A DNA stretch of 64,000 bases from Alteromonas halophila (GCF_014651815.1 NZ_BMXP01000003.1:483663-547662); one strand, 5' to 3'; positions 54,923 through 64,000 are shown, counted from the first letter of the stretch. The notes: generated from the sequence alone by a model not told the origin. Numbers and translations are program-made.

Positions 54923-56695
54923 ATGGTTAAGTTAGCCTCTATTTTTGCTTTGCTGATGCTCATCGCTTCATTGAGCGTCAGTGCGCAAACCCGCAATAAC
55001 AATGACGATGCGCTTTACTCCCTGCTGGATGACATCTGGCAGTATGAACTGAGTGTGTCGCCTATGCTGGCCTCGCGCGAGGGACTAACGTCACATAACA
55101 GCGTCCTGCCGGACATTTCACCAGAAGCGCTAAAACGTCAGCACCAGCAGTGGCAGGCGTTCGCTGACAAGCTGGCTGACTTTGATGATAAAGCGCTGTC
55201 TACCGACGCCACCATCTCGTTGCTGATGCAGCGCTACCGGCTGAATAATTACATCGATAATTATCGGTTTAAGACATACCTTGTGCCCATTAATTCTGAG
55301 TATGGCTTTCACGCCTCGATGGCGTCGCTGCCTAAGATTGTATCGTTTAGGGATGCGCAGGATTACCGCGATTATTTAAGCCGACTGACGGCCTTGTCTG
55401 CGTATTTTGAACAGCAGATGGCCTACATGCGTGAAGCCATAGATGTCGGTTACACGCAGCCAAAGGTGGTGCTGGAGGGATTTGAAGACTCTGTAACACC
55501 TTACATCAGTGAATTGCCGTCAGAGAGCCCGTTCTACCGTCCGTTTGATTCTTTTCCTGCCCATATCACAGAGGCGCAGCAACGCACTTTGCAGGAAGAC
55601 GCCAAAAGCGTTATTACTGAGCATGTTACGCCCAGCTACCAGGCCTTTTATGACTTTCTGGTCGAAGAATATATCCCGTCGGCCAGAACCGATATTGCCG
55701 CGACCAACTGGCCACAGGGTGAGGCGTTTTATCGTAACCGGGTAAAACATTACACCACCACTGATATGACACCGCAGCAGATCCATGATCTGGGCTTGTC
55801 AGAAGTCGCGCGGATCCGTAAACAAATGCAGCAAATCATCAATGAGCTGGAGTTTGACGGTGACATTGACGCGTTCATTCATTTTTTGCGTACCGATCCG
55901 CAGTTCTATGCAGACACACCCGAAGAATTACTGAAAGAAGCCGCGTTTATTGCCAAGAAGATGGATGCCCGGCTACCTCAGCTGTTCGAGCACCTGCCCC
56001 GTACACCTTATGGCGTCGCGCCCGTGCCTGAAAGCATTGCCCCTAAATATACGACCGGTCGGTATATTCACCCATCACGTGATGATCAGCCTGGCTATTA
56101 CTGGGTTAACACCTACGCGCTGGATAAGCGCCCCTTGTATGCCCTGCCCGCACTGACACTGCATGAAGCGGTCCCAGGCCATCATTTACAAATATCGCTG
56201 GCCGCAGAGCTTGAAGACCTGCCCAAAGTCAGACAGAACACTTATATTTCGGCGTTTGGGGAAGGCTGGGGACTGTACAGTGAGTTTCTGGGAATAGAAG
56301 CAGGCATGTATGAAGATCCTTACGATGACTTTGGCCGTCTTAGCTATGAAATGTGGCGCGCCTGTCGTCTGGTGGTAGATACCGGCATGCACAGTTTTGG
56401 CTGGACGCGGCGTCAGGCCCTTGATTATATGCTGAAAAACACTGCGCTCTCAGAGCACAATGTTACCACGGAGATCGACAGATATATCTCCTGGCCAGCC
56501 CAGGCATTGTCTTACAAGATTGGTGAAATAAAAATTAAGGCATTACGCGAGAAAGCCGAAAACGCTCTGGGCAAGGACTTTGATGTAAGGCAGTTTCATC
56601 GCGCTGTTCTGGCCCATGGCTCCGTTCCACTGTTTATTCTTGAACAGCAAATCGATAACTATATTCAGCGTACAAAAGGAAATGAGGGAGCATGA
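54923..56695 (+). CDS. Secreted DUF885 family protein, predicted metallopeptidase
   Basis: About 590 residues from ATG 54923, which follows a GGAG and gives a signal peptide (KLASIFALLMLIASLSVSA). The family core includes YISELPSESPF, ATNWPQGEAFYRNRVKHYTT and the metal motif HEAVPGHHLQ with a downstream EGWGLYSEFLG, a gluzincin-like arrangement. The family is thought to be peptidase-related; its substrate is unknown. It overlaps the next gene by 4 bp. Confidence 0.85.
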   Translation: MVKLASIFALLMLIASLSVSAQTRNNNDDALYSLLDDIWQYELSVSPMLASREGLTSHNSVLPDISPEALKRQHQQWQAFADKLADFDDKALSTDATISLLMQRYRLNNYIDNYRFKTYLVPINSEYGFHASMASLPKIVSFRDAQDYRDYLSRLTALSAYFEQQMAYMREAIDVGYTQPKVVLEGFEDSVTPYISELPSESPFYRPFDSFPAHITEAQQRTLQEDAKSVITEHVTPSYQAFYDFLVEEYIPSARTDIAATNWPQGEAFYRNRVKHYTTTDMTPQQIHDLGLSEVARIRKQMQQIINELEFDGDIDAFIHFLRTDPQFYADTPEELLKEAAFIAKKMDARLPQLFEHLPRTPYGVAPVPESIAPKYTTGRYIHPSRDDQPGYYWVNTYALDKRPLYALPALTLHEAVPGHHLQISLAAELEDLPKVRQNTYISAFGEGWGLYSEFLGIEAGMYEDPYDDFGRLSYEMWRACRLVVDTGMHSFGWTRRQALDYMLKNTALSEHNVTTEIDRYISWPAQALSYKIGEIKIKALREKAENALGKDFDVRQFHRAVLAHGSVPLFILEQQIDNYIQRTKGNEGA

Positions 56696-57204
56696 TTGCG
56701 TTTAGCATCATCGGTGTATTGTCGTTAGTCCTTATTTATTTTGTGCTGCGCTTTCAGAATGCCCAGCGCGAACTCATTTTGACACGTACCAATGCCAGAG
56801 TATCCGCCAAGCGGGCTACAAATGCGTACCGTTATATCATGGCGCTGGCCAGTGAACAGCAACACGAATTGTTATCCAAACTGGAATCTGCCAACACCAG
56901 TGGTTTGATAAAAACCACTGACTATCAACGCCTGCAGGTATTATTTAGTCATTTCAGTACTATCGTCATGTTCTGTAGTGAGAAAGATGCCACTGTTGAG
57001 GAGGCGATTAATTCGGCCCTCAAAAAAGAAGAGATAAACCTGCTGGATGTGCGCGAAGTGATAAAAAATATGCCCAACGATGTGCGCATGAGCTGGTCCA
57101 GGAATAGCTGTGAGTCATTTATTGCTGCCTGTGTAGCCATGACCCGCACTTTTACGGGCCGGGCTGAAAAAAGCGAGGAAAAAGACGTACAGCCTGGCAG
57201 TTAG
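56692..57204 (+). CDS. Small membrane-anchored protein, function unknown
   Basis: 170 residues with one N-terminal membrane helix (AFSIIGVLSLVLIYFVLRF), a basic coiled-coil-like region (NAQRELILTRTNARVSAKRATNAYRY is split by charge) and a helical cytosolic domain. It overlaps the DUF885 gene by 4 bp, so the two are coupled. I recognise no family. Confidence 0.7.
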   Translation: MIAFSIIGVLSLVLIYFVLRFQNAQRELILTRTNARVSAKRATNAYRYIMALASEQQHELLSKLESANTSGLIKTTDYQRLQVLFSHFSTIVMFCSEKDATVEEAINSALKKEEINLLDVREVIKNMPNDVRMSWSRNSCESFIAACVAMTRTFTGRAEKSEEKDVQPGS

Positions 57205-57250
57205 GGAAGCCTGTGTCTGGCGCTTGAAATACAGCCGACACACACTATAA

Positions 57251-57270
57251 TACTGTATACATGTACAGTA
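57251..57270 (+). promoter_or_regulatory. LexA-binding SOS box of imuA-imuB-dnaE2
   Basis: TACTGTATACATGTACAGTA is a near-ideal gammaproteobacterial LexA site (CTGT-N8-ACAG, fully symmetric) ending 10 bp before the imuA start. It overlaps the likely promoter, so the whole cassette should be SOS-induced. Confidence 0.92.
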
Positions 57271-57280
57271 TTATAGTGTT

Positions 57281-57961
57281 ATGTCTGATCTCTCTCTAAT
57301 CGACAATCATCCCCATATCTGGCGTGCCGGACAGCGGCAGGCATCACAACTGCGCCTGTCTACGCAACACCCGGCATTAGACGAGGCACTTAGTGGTGGA
57401 CTCATTGCTGATGGCGCGGTCAGAATAGTCAGTCAGACAGGGATTGGTGAACTGAGTATGCTGACATCCGTTCTGGCTCAGTTTCGCGAGCATAAGCTAT
57501 GTGTGTTTATTAACCCGCCAGGAATACTTCAGCCCGCCTGGCTGGCGTCTGCCAGTATCCAGTCTGAGCGGGTGTACCAGGTTGCCCCGACAGATAACGA
57601 CGCCGCTTTATGGGCCGCAGAACAATGTCTGAAAAGCAGCGCCTGCCATTGCGTCTTAGTATGGTCGCACAGTATTTCTCCTAAACAGGCGCGTCGTTTG
57701 CAGGTAGCAGCATCACATAATAACGCTCTGGTGGTGTTGTATATGCCGCCACGCTGTCGCAGAGTGAGCTTACCTGTCAGCCAGGATTTGTCTCTGCAAC
57801 CCGCCCAAGGGGGATTATCGGTAAATATTATTAAACAGGCACAAGGCTGGCCGGTTGAGGATGTGTTTGTAAGCCTGGCGCATGTCCCTGATAACCAGCC
57901 GATTACCAGAGCCATGGCGCTTACAGGTTCAGCTGACAGCAAAATGACGCATGCAGGCTGA
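57281..57961 (+). CDS. imuA: Translesion synthesis accessory protein ImuA
   Basis: 226 residues, a RecA/SulA-like protein: HPALDEALSGGLIADGAVRIV is the degenerate nucleotide-binding start and LCVFINPPGILQPAWL the strand following it. ImuA joins ImuB and DnaE2 in damage-induced mutagenesis. It is first in the operon behind a LexA box and ends 3 bp before imuB. Confidence 0.9.
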   Translation: MSDLSLIDNHPHIWRAGQRQASQLRLSTQHPALDEALSGGLIADGAVRIVSQTGIGELSMLTSVLAQFREHKLCVFINPPGILQPAWLASASIQSERVYQVAPTDNDAALWAAEQCLKSSACHCVLVWSHSISPKQARRLQVAASHNNALVVLYMPPRCRRVSLPVSQDLSLQPAQGGLSVNIIKQAQGWPVEDVFVSLAHVPDNQPITRAMALTGSADSKMTHAG

Positions 57962-57964
57962 ATC

Positions 57965-59356
57965 ATGCTGTGGGCCTACATAGACTTTACTGCGCTGATC
58001 CTCGATCACGCCTGTATTGAGCAACAAAACGCACCTACTGCAGTTATCGTCTATGACGACACCCATAATCAGGTTGTGCAAGTTAATGAGCAGGCAGCTA
58101 ACGCGGGGATCTCAATAGGAGCGGGGATGGCACAGGCAGCCGCCCTGTGTGCCAATATTACTGTACTTCCCTTTGATTCGGTGCGGCAGCGGGGCTATCT
58201 CCAGACACTGGCTACTCATGTTTATCAGGTCGCATCAGACATTGTTCTGTATGACAGCGGAGCGATGGCAGTGCGACTTGATAACCTTGCGCAGTATTAC
58301 GGATGTATAACTGCCGCCTGGCAGACTGTTCAAACCCTGCTGGAGAAACGCAACGTACAGTTTCAGTTTGGTAGTGGCTGGAGCCCACTCACCGCGAAGC
58401 TACTGGCAAAAGCCCGGCTGAATAAATTGCTGACTTGCCACCGGCAAATCCTGTCAGCCATTAAACGCTGTGAGATCGGTCACAGCGATCTGAGCGATAA
58501 GGATGTAGCGATGTTTACGCGTCTGGGGGTGCACAGCATTGCTGACATACTTACCTTACCCGTCAGTGAGCTGGGCAGACGTTTCAAGAACGAAACCTTA
58601 ATCTATTTAAATGAATTACGTGGCGAAACCTACCCAAACGTTGCTTACTTTCGGCCCGAAGAGTATTGCCACCTTCATACTGAGCCTGCATATGAAATTA
58701 GCGATGGGCCGCGCTGTCGCCCCTGGCTGTGCAGGCTGCTTGAAGACCTTGAGATTTTTTTACGGGTACGAAACCTGGTCGCATCCAGTATAAAGCTACA
58801 GGTACACTACCGTGACGCAGCCCCCGACATGTATACCATTTCTTCGTCAACGCCGATTGCCCGTTACCGTGACTGGCTGACTCTGACGGATGTATGGCTT
58901 GAAACGCTCACACTCACCGCGCCCATGACTGCGCTGACATTAGACTGTGATGAACTGGAAACAATAACAGCAGATAACCAGGATTTTTTCAGTAACCGGC
59001 ATCAGTATTTTGCCGGCCAACAGCTATTGAGCCGATTACGCACACGCCTTGGCAATCAGGCAGTCTGGCAACCCCGTATAGCCGACGATCACCGTATTAA
59101 CCATCCGTCATGCCACACTGAGTCTGCATCAGCACGTGCTGAAGATAGCATTTATCCGGCCCTGTGTATGCCAGAGCCGGGAGTGCATACTGACGAGGGC
59201 AGGATTATATTCGGTCCCGTCCGTATCCAGACCGGCTGGTGGGACAGCGCGGGGGTCAAGCGTGATTACTTCATCCTTGAATCAGCCCAGGGCAGCTACC
59301 TGCAAATCTTTCGTGACAGTCAGCAGCGCTGGTTTGTACACGGTTATTATTGCTAA
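57965..59356 (+). CDS. imuB: Y-family polymerase-like adaptor ImuB
   Basis: 463 residues. The N-terminus WAYIDFTALIL keeps the Y-family fold, but the normal catalytic acidic residues are not conserved (the palm segment reads AVRLDNLAQYYG), in line with other ImuB proteins that act as inactive clamp-binding adaptors. HhH-like ARLGVHS-type text appears as FTRLGVHSIADILTLP. It ends 4 bp before the dnaE2 start. Confidence 0.9.
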   Translation: MLWAYIDFTALILDHACIEQQNAPTAVIVYDDTHNQVVQVNEQAANAGISIGAGMAQAAALCANITVLPFDSVRQRGYLQTLATHVYQVASDIVLYDSGAMAVRLDNLAQYYGCITAAWQTVQTLLEKRNVQFQFGSGWSPLTAKLLAKARLNKLLTCHRQILSAIKRCEIGHSDLSDKDVAMFTRLGVHSIADILTLPVSELGRRFKNETLIYLNELRGETYPNVAYFRPEEYCHLHTEPAYEISDGPRCRPWLCRLLEDLEIFLRVRNLVASSIKLQVHYRDAAPDMYTISSSTPIARYRDWLTLTDVWLETLTLTAPMTALTLDCDELETITADNQDFFSNRHQYFAGQQLLSRLRTRLGNQAVWQPRIADDHRINHPSCHTESASARAEDSIYPALCMPEPGVHTDEGRIIFGPVRIQTGWWDSAGVKRDYFILESAQGSYLQIFRDSQQRWFVHGYYC

Positions 59357-59360
59357 CAGT

Positions 59361-62300
59361 ATGTACAGCGAACTGATCTGCCAAAGTGTTTTTAGTTTCC
59401 AGACCGGGGCCTCTACGCCTGAAGAACTGGTGACAACCGCCGCGTTTCTTGGCTATCCGGCCCTTGCCCTGACCGACGAATGTTCGGTAGCTGGTGTGGT
59501 TCGCGCACACGCTGAAATACAGCGACAGCGACTCCCTGTACAACTTATCATTGGCAGTCTTTTTCACTTTTCCAGGTCTTTATCACTGGTTCTGCTATGC
59601 CCTGATAAAGCCGCCTATGCAGAGTTATGCCGGCTTATTACTAACGCCCGGCGCCGATCTCCTAAAGGCGAATACGCGCTGGCAGAATGGGACTTACTTT
59701 CACTTAAGCATTGTCTGATCTTATGGCTGCCTTCAACAAATACCGAAGCCTGCCAGCACTGGGGGCAGTGGTTTGCCAGGCATCATGCCAGCCGAACCTA
59801 TATTGCGGCGCAACGCTGGCTGGATGGCCAGGATCATCACCGTTATAACACCTATATGCAGTTATCAGAGCAGTATAGCTTTCCTGTTGTCGCAGCCAAC
59901 TGGGCGCTGTTTCATCATCATGACCGTTTGCCTGTTCAGCATGTGCTGCATGCGATAAAGCAGCACACTACCGTCAGCCAGCTTGGCAGAACGGCATTGT
60001 CGAACGCTGAACGCACCCTGCATCCTGTTAGTAAACTCAGTAAGCTTTACCCACAGAAATGGCTGGCTCAGACGCAGGAAATTGTCAGTCAGTGTGATTT
60101 TTCACTGAACGAGCTGAAATACCAGTATCCGGCAGAGCTGGTTCCTGCCGGGTATACGGCGACAAGTTACTTACGACAGTGTGTTGAAAAGGGCATTCAA
60201 CGCCGCTTTCCTGAAGGGCTTCCCACATCGATACGACAAATCATTGAAAAAGAGCTGACCTTGATTGAGGAGCAGCAGTACGAGTATTTCTTTCTTACCC
60301 TGTACGACATTGTTCAGTTTGCACGCGCAAAGGGCATTTTGTATCAGGGCCGTGGCTCAGCGGCGAATTCCGTCGTGTGTTACTGCCTGGAAATCACCGC
60401 CGTAGATCCACGTCAGATAAATGTCCTGTTCGAACGTTTTATTTCCAAAGAACGGGATGAGCCGCCAGATATTGATGTGGATTTTGAGCACAACCGGCGC
60501 GAAGAGGTTATCCAGTATATATACAGCAAGTACGGGCGCGAGCGCACAGCACTGGCAGCGACGGTAATCTGCTACCGGTTTAAATCTGCCTTTCGCGATG
60601 TTGGCAAAGCACTGGGGTTTGCTGAGTCTCAGCTTGATTACATTATAAAGCAGGTAAACCGGCGCGACCGGGCACTAAGCTGGCAGGCACAGATCCTTGA
60701 GCATGGCCTTGATGGCGAAAGCCGAAAAGTAAAGCAGCTGATTGCGCTCACTGAGTCGGTACTGGGCTTTCCCCGACACTTATCACAGCACGTAGGTGGC
60801 TTTGTGATCTCAAGTGGCCCGCTGTATGACCTTGTGCCAGTAGAAAATGCATCGATGGAGGATCGCACTGTTATTCAGTGGGACAAAGATGATCTGGAAA
60901 GCCTGGGTCTGCTGAAAGTGGATGTGTTGGCGCTGGGCATGCTGACGGCTATTCAAAAGACCTTCAGGCTTATCCGTGAGCACTATGGTCTGTCGGTAGA
61001 TATTCCTGCTATTAACCGCTTTGGTGATGATCCTCAGGTTTTCGATATGATCTGCAAAGCAGATACGGTAGGCGTGTTTCAGATTGAATCCCGAGCTCAA
61101 ATGTCCATGCTGCCGCGCTTAAAGCCACGCAGTTATTATGATCTGGTAGTACAAATCGCGATTGTCAGACCCGGACCTATTCAGGGTGATATGGTTCATC
61201 CTTACCTGTTACGCAGACACGGTCAGATGCCCGTTGACTACCCCTCTGAAGAGGTAAAGTCTGTTTTGTCACGCACGCTGGGTGTACCAATATTTCAGGA
61301 ACAGGTTATTCAGCTGGCTATGGTCGCGGCTAATTTTTCCGGTGGCGAGGCCGATCAGCTGCGTCGCGCTATGGCCAGCTGGAAAAAAGACGGCCGTATC
61401 TATGAGTTCCGGGATAAGTTAATTGATGGCATGGTAAAAAACGGCTATCAGGCCAGCTTCGCTGATGCATTATTTGAGCAAATTAAAGGTTTTGGTGGCT
61501 ATGGTTTTCCTGAGTCCCATTCCGCTTCTTTCGCCGTGCTCGCTTATGTGTCGAGCTGGTTGAAGTACTATTTTCCCGAAGCGTTTTGCGTGGCCTTACT
61601 GAACAGCTGGCCAATGGGCTTCTATACTCCGGCGCAACTCACACAGGATGCAAAACGCCATGGTATTCATTTTCACGCCCCGTGCGTTAATAATTCAACG
61701 GTTGAACACAGGCTTGTGGAAGAAAATGGCCATTTCAGTATTCAGCTTGGGCTGCGTCTGATTAAAGGGCTGACTCAGGACGCTGCTGCTCATATCGTGT
61801 CCCACAGGCCTGTGCGCGGGTATGCCAGTATAAATGATATCAAACGTCTACAGCTGGAAGGTAATCAGCTTGAAGCGCTGGCCAGTGCGGATGCCCTCAG
61901 GGCGTTGAGTCAGCACCGGTACGACGCGCGCTGGAAAATTATGGACAATCAGACCAGTTTACCGCTGTTTAGTCATATAGAAGAGCACGACACCACACTG
62001 GCTGCGCCCAGTGTTTATCAGGAAATGATTGAAGATTATGTCTCCACATCTCTGAGTGTCGACAGACACCCGGTTTCTCTGCTTAAAGACGCCGGCAAAC
62101 TCGACGGCATTACCCTGTCCAGTGACCTTGCTGCATGCAGTAATAAATCGCTGGTTAAAGTAATAGGATGTGTTACCGGCAGACAAGCGCCTGGTACAGC
62201 CTCGGGCGTGACCTTTATTACACTGGAAGATCACACCGGTAACACCAACGTCGTGGTCTGGCAGGCAACGGCGCGTGCTCAGCAAAAAGCCTACCTGCGC

Positions 62301-62432
62301 GCATCTTTATTACAGGTTAACGGGATAATAGAAAAATCACCGGAAGGCGTAATTCATGTTATCGCAGGAAAGTTAATTGATAAGAGTCACTTAGTAGCTG
62401 AACTCGCTGTCCCTTCACGAGACTTCCATTAA
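59361..62432 (+). CDS. dnaE2: Error-prone DNA polymerase DnaE2
   Basis: 1023 residues from ATG 59361, just after the imuB stop. It is a C-family polymerase with an N-terminal PHP domain (ALTDECSVAGVVRAHAE), the catalytic palm RDEPPDIDVDFEHNRREEV, the GRGSAANSVVCYCLEIT loop, KGFGGYGFPESHSASFA and a C-terminal OB-fold (VTFITLEDHTGNTNVVVW). It is shorter than replicative DnaE and lacks its tau-binding tail. With ImuA and ImuB it makes the SOS mutasome that bypasses lesions with mutation. Confidence 0.94.
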   Translation: MYSELICQSVFSFQTGASTPEELVTTAAFLGYPALALTDECSVAGVVRAHAEIQRQRLPVQLIIGSLFHFSRSLSLVLLCPDKAAYAELCRLITNARRRSPKGEYALAEWDLLSLKHCLILWLPSTNTEACQHWGQWFARHHASRTYIAAQRWLDGQDHHRYNTYMQLSEQYSFPVVAANWALFHHHDRLPVQHVLHAIKQHTTVSQLGRTALSNAERTLHPVSKLSKLYPQKWLAQTQEIVSQCDFSLNELKYQYPAELVPAGYTATSYLRQCVEKGIQRRFPEGLPTSIRQIIEKELTLIEEQQYEYFFLTLYDIVQFARAKGILYQGRGSAANSVVCYCLEITAVDPRQINVLFERFISKERDEPPDIDVDFEHNRREEVIQYIYSKYGRERTALAATVICYRFKSAFRDVGKALGFAESQLDYIIKQVNRRDRALSWQAQILEHGLDGESRKVKQLIALTESVLGFPRHLSQHVGGFVISSGPLYDLVPVENASMEDRTVIQWDKDDLESLGLLKVDVLALGMLTAIQKTFRLIREHYGLSVDIPAINRFGDDPQVFDMICKADTVGVFQIESRAQMSMLPRLKPRSYYDLVVQIAIVRPGPIQGDMVHPYLLRRHGQMPVDYPSEEVKSVLSRTLGVPIFQEQVIQLAMVAANFSGGEADQLRRAMASWKKDGRIYEFRDKLIDGMVKNGYQASFADALFEQIKGFGGYGFPESHSASFAVLAYVSSWLKYYFPEAFCVALLNSWPMGFYTPAQLTQDAKRHGIHFHAPCVNNSTVEHRLVEENGHFSIQLGLRLIKGLTQDAAAHIVSHRPVRGYASINDIKRLQLEGNQLEALASADALRALSQHRYDARWKIMDNQTSLPLFSHIEEHDTTLAAPSVYQEMIEDYVSTSLSVDRHPVSLLKDAGKLDGITLSSDLAACSNKSLVKVIGCVTGRQAPGTASGVTFITLEDHTGNTNVVVWQATARAQQKAYLRASLLQVNGIIEKSPEGVIHVIAGKLIDKSHLVAELAVPSRDFH

Positions 62433-62506
62433 TCATACTAAAAGCGCGTTTACACAGGTATTTGCTTAGGCTATTTTAAGTACGTAGTAAGCGGAGCATC
62501 CATTTT

Positions 62507-63301
62507 ATGCACTCAGTACTGATTGCCGCATTAATCCTTTTAGTTAGCTCGGTTGTACGTGCAGATAGCTATATTATTGGTGCCCAGAACATACAGTATT
62601 ATCCGCATTATGACTTCGGCTCTGAAGTTGATAAAGGCTACGCGTGGGCCGTACTTGAAGCATTTGCTCAGCATTCGGGTCATGAATTTATTTACCTTGC
62701 TATGCCCATAAGACGTCTGCAAATGGAGTTACTTAAAGGTAATGTTGACTTCGTCTACCCTGACAACCCAACCTGGTATAACCAAATTGTACCTGCAAGT
62801 GAAAAGGCATTTTCACAGCCACTCACCCGTGCCTTAGGGGGCACGATCGTAAAAGCTGATGCGGTCGGGCGTGATATCGACGCGATACGCAGACTCGCCA
62901 TGCCGCTTGGATTTACACCAGTTAACTGGCAGACACGCATCGATAATTATCAGACAGAAATTACCACAGTTACCGATACACCTATTTCTCTAAAACTGCT
63001 CACCCGCAACCGGGTCGACGCTATCAACCTTGAATACCACGTTGCCCAATATTTGTCTGCTACGACACCCAACGTCGATAATGTCACGCTTGATGTTCAG
63101 TTACCGCACTCCGATATCGGATTTCGCCTGGCAACTATCAGGCACAACGATCTTATAGACGAGCTTGACGACTTTCTGACAAACAACCAGCCTCTCATTA
63201 GTGAGATTAGAACGCGCTACGGTATTCAACAGCCTCAACAGGTTTTGGAACAATTAGCACAGCAGCAGTCACAAACAGCGACTCTTAATTCTGCGAACTA
63301 G
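62507..63301 (+). CDS. Periplasmic solute-binding protein, family 3-like
   Basis: 264 residues with a signal peptide (HSVLIAALILLVSSVVRA) and a PBP2 fold: GYAWAVLEAFAQHSG, PIRRLQMELLKGNVDFVYPDNP, KLLTRNRVDAINLEYHVAQY and SDIGFRLATIR. No ABC permease or histidine kinase is attached, so it may be a free binding protein or a sensing partner. The C-terminal tail is rich in glutamine (QQPQQVLEQLAQQQSQ). Confidence 0.8.
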   Translation: MHSVLIAALILLVSSVVRADSYIIGAQNIQYYPHYDFGSEVDKGYAWAVLEAFAQHSGHEFIYLAMPIRRLQMELLKGNVDFVYPDNPTWYNQIVPASEKAFSQPLTRALGGTIVKADAVGRDIDAIRRLAMPLGFTPVNWQTRIDNYQTEITTVTDTPISLKLLTRNRVDAINLEYHVAQYLSATTPNVDNVTLDVQLPHSDIGFRLATIRHNDLIDELDDFLTNNQPLISEIRTRYGIQQPQQVLEQLAQQQSQTATLNSAN

Positions 63302-63431
63302 CTTCAATTATTCTGCACTTCCGCTTATATGGTTAATTTGTTCGCCTTAAATGTGTCCGAATGCATCGACTCAATGTCCGAGGGGTTAGGGGTCTCTGTG
63401 TGAGTGTGCGAAGCTATGCTGCGCTTATACG

Positions 63432-63464
63432 AAAAAAGCCCACTCGAACGAGTGGGCTTTTTCG
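63432..63464. terminator. Bidirectional Rho-independent terminator
   Basis: GCCCACTC and GAGTGGGC (loop GAAC), flanked by A and T tracts on both sides, form a classic intrinsic terminator about 130 bp after the binding-protein gene. Confidence 0.88.
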
Positions 63465-63474
63465 TGTAATAGGA

Positions 63475-63653
63475 CTGCTTCGCAGCGAGACATGGCGGAT
63501 GTGCTAGCTCACATGGGGCTTGAGCCCGCACTCGGGTGAAGAACGGTGAGCGTAGCGAGCGAGGGGTGCCAGTGGCACGCCGACAAACTGGTATGGAACC
63601 AGTTTGAACAGCTTTAGCTGGCCTGCGTAAGCAGGTGAACCACAAGGAAGTGG
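63475..63653. other. Run of consecutive small hairpins, possible structured RNA
   Basis: Eight short perfect stem-loops follow one another with few spacer bases: 63475-63485, 63499-63514, 63516-63527, 63529-63538, 63566-63578, 63585-63605 (8-bp stem), 63609-63620 and 63622-63635 (GTAA tetraloop), plus 63640-63653. Such density is not expected by chance and is typical of a folded RNA, such as domain I of a group II intron. No intron-encoded protein or domain V is seen before the IS21-like end. No coding frame here is convincing. Confidence 0.45.
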
Positions 63654-63894
63654 TGAATAAAGTGATGAACGCGAGCACAGGACGTGCGAGCTGGTCGATG
63701 CTTCAGGGATGGGTTGATACACCAGACCTTTTGCAGTGCCAGCCGCTTAAATGTTCACGATGGGTTAGGTTTCGCTATGCGGGAGTAGCACGTCAGTGCT
63801 TTCTGAGGGAAATTGCTTCACAACGAGAACTATCCGGTAGCTTCGATAAGTACCGTGATTATACGGCCTCCAGATGTCAACAGCAACTGAAAAC

Positions 63895-63938
63895 TGATCC
63901 ACTTTTCCTCGTTGCAACAATTGAATTTTGATCCACCT
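63895..63938. mobile_element. Terminal repeats of an IS21-family element
   Basis: TGATCCAC occurs twice in direct orientation, at 63895 and 63929, 34 bp apart and just outside the IstB-like stop. Multiple terminal repeats of this kind are usual in IS21-family ends. The element continues beyond the window, so its outer boundary on the other side is not seen. Confidence 0.6.
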
Positions 63939-64000
63939 ATTGTTCCTGTTTTGAAGGAGCAGTCAGAAGGCCTGCTTTACGTTTTTCTTTCAAGCGATAG
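63937..64000 (-). CDS. istB: IstB-like ATPase of IS21 element, C-terminal end (partial)
   Basis: The minus strand entering from the right edge reads YRLKEKRKAGLLTAPSKQEQ before a TAG at 63937. The Y/F-R-L-K-x-K-R-K-A-G sequence is typical of the last residues of IstB, the AAA+ helper of IS21 transposases. Only about 20 residues are visible. Confidence 0.65.
   Translation of the reverse strand, partial: YRLKEKRKAGLLTAPSKQEQ

Noticed and set aside
63635..63931. 98-codon plus-strand frame near the right edge
   Set aside because: It begins inside the hairpin array and runs across the IS21 terminal repeats, so it spans two unrelated elements and is unlikely to be a gene.

Overview
The window looks like chromosomal DNA of a marine gammaproteobacterium, most likely Alteromonadaceae. 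This rests on the gene content and order (coaD-mutM-rpmG-rpmB-radC-coaBC-slmA, kbl-tdh-glpE-glpG, ubiK/ubiA/ubiC, rep) and on protein similarity recalled from memory; no database search was possible. Most genes are densely packed and moderately GC-rich. The stretches at about 15.6-18.1 kb and 22.1-26.1 kb are visibly AT-richer and read as acquired DNA.

Region 1 (1-15,540) is most of an aryl-polyene pigment cluster of the APE/xanthomonadin/flexirubin type. A plus-strand operon (2-6401) encodes the end of a chain-length-factor-like ketosynthase, a flavin halogenase-like enzyme, a membrane protein, two hotdog dehydratases, a family 2 glycosyltransferase, an LpxL-like acyltransferase and a ketosynthase. 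A minus-strand operon (13,668-7386) encodes a XanB2-like chorismatase, a PlsC-like acyltransferase, an acyl carrier protein, a thioesterase, a LolA-like protein, an MMPL exporter and a ketoreductase. It diverges from a second carrier protein and an aryl/acyl-ACP ligase (13,885-15,540). Inferred pathway: chorismate gives hydroxybenzoate, the ligase loads it on a carrier protein, KS/KR/DH cycles build the polyene, acyltransferases attach it to a lipid, and the LolA/MMPL pair moves it to the outer membrane.

Region 2 (15,541-26,265) is accessory. A lipoprotein gene and a complete hipBA toxin-antitoxin operon, with four operators exactly 27 bp apart, lie between the intact ligase gene and a decayed copy of that gene's 3' end. 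A 16-bp perfect repeat of the tRNA-Arg(CCG) 3' end at 18,163 and 26,192 brackets an 8-kb island. The island holds a complete EcoRII-type restriction-modification set (Dcm-like methylase, Vsr, EcoRII-like endonuclease), a membrane protein, remnants of a P2-like replication gene, and a two-gene module of a HEPN-motif protein and a TIR-like protein. That module is the best candidate here for an undescribed defence system.

Region 3 (26,266-57,204) is mainly core genome: cytochrome c5, a GAF/GGDEF/EAL protein, rep, ubiK, ubiA, ubiC, a FliL-like gene, glpG, glpE, tdh, kbl, a three-gene envelope-plus-GGDEF/EAL operon, LPS and surface glycan genes (GT9, KdkA, GT2, CDP-glycerol-transferase-like, KpsS-like) interleaved with coaD, mutM, rpmG, rpmB, radC, coaBC and slmA, then an M28 peptidase, DUF1820 and DUF885 genes.

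Region 4 (57,205-64,000) is an SOS mutagenesis cassette (imuA-imuB-dnaE2) under a consensus LexA box, then a periplasmic binding protein, a strong terminator, an unusual run of consecutive small hairpins, and the end of an IS21-family element at the window edge.
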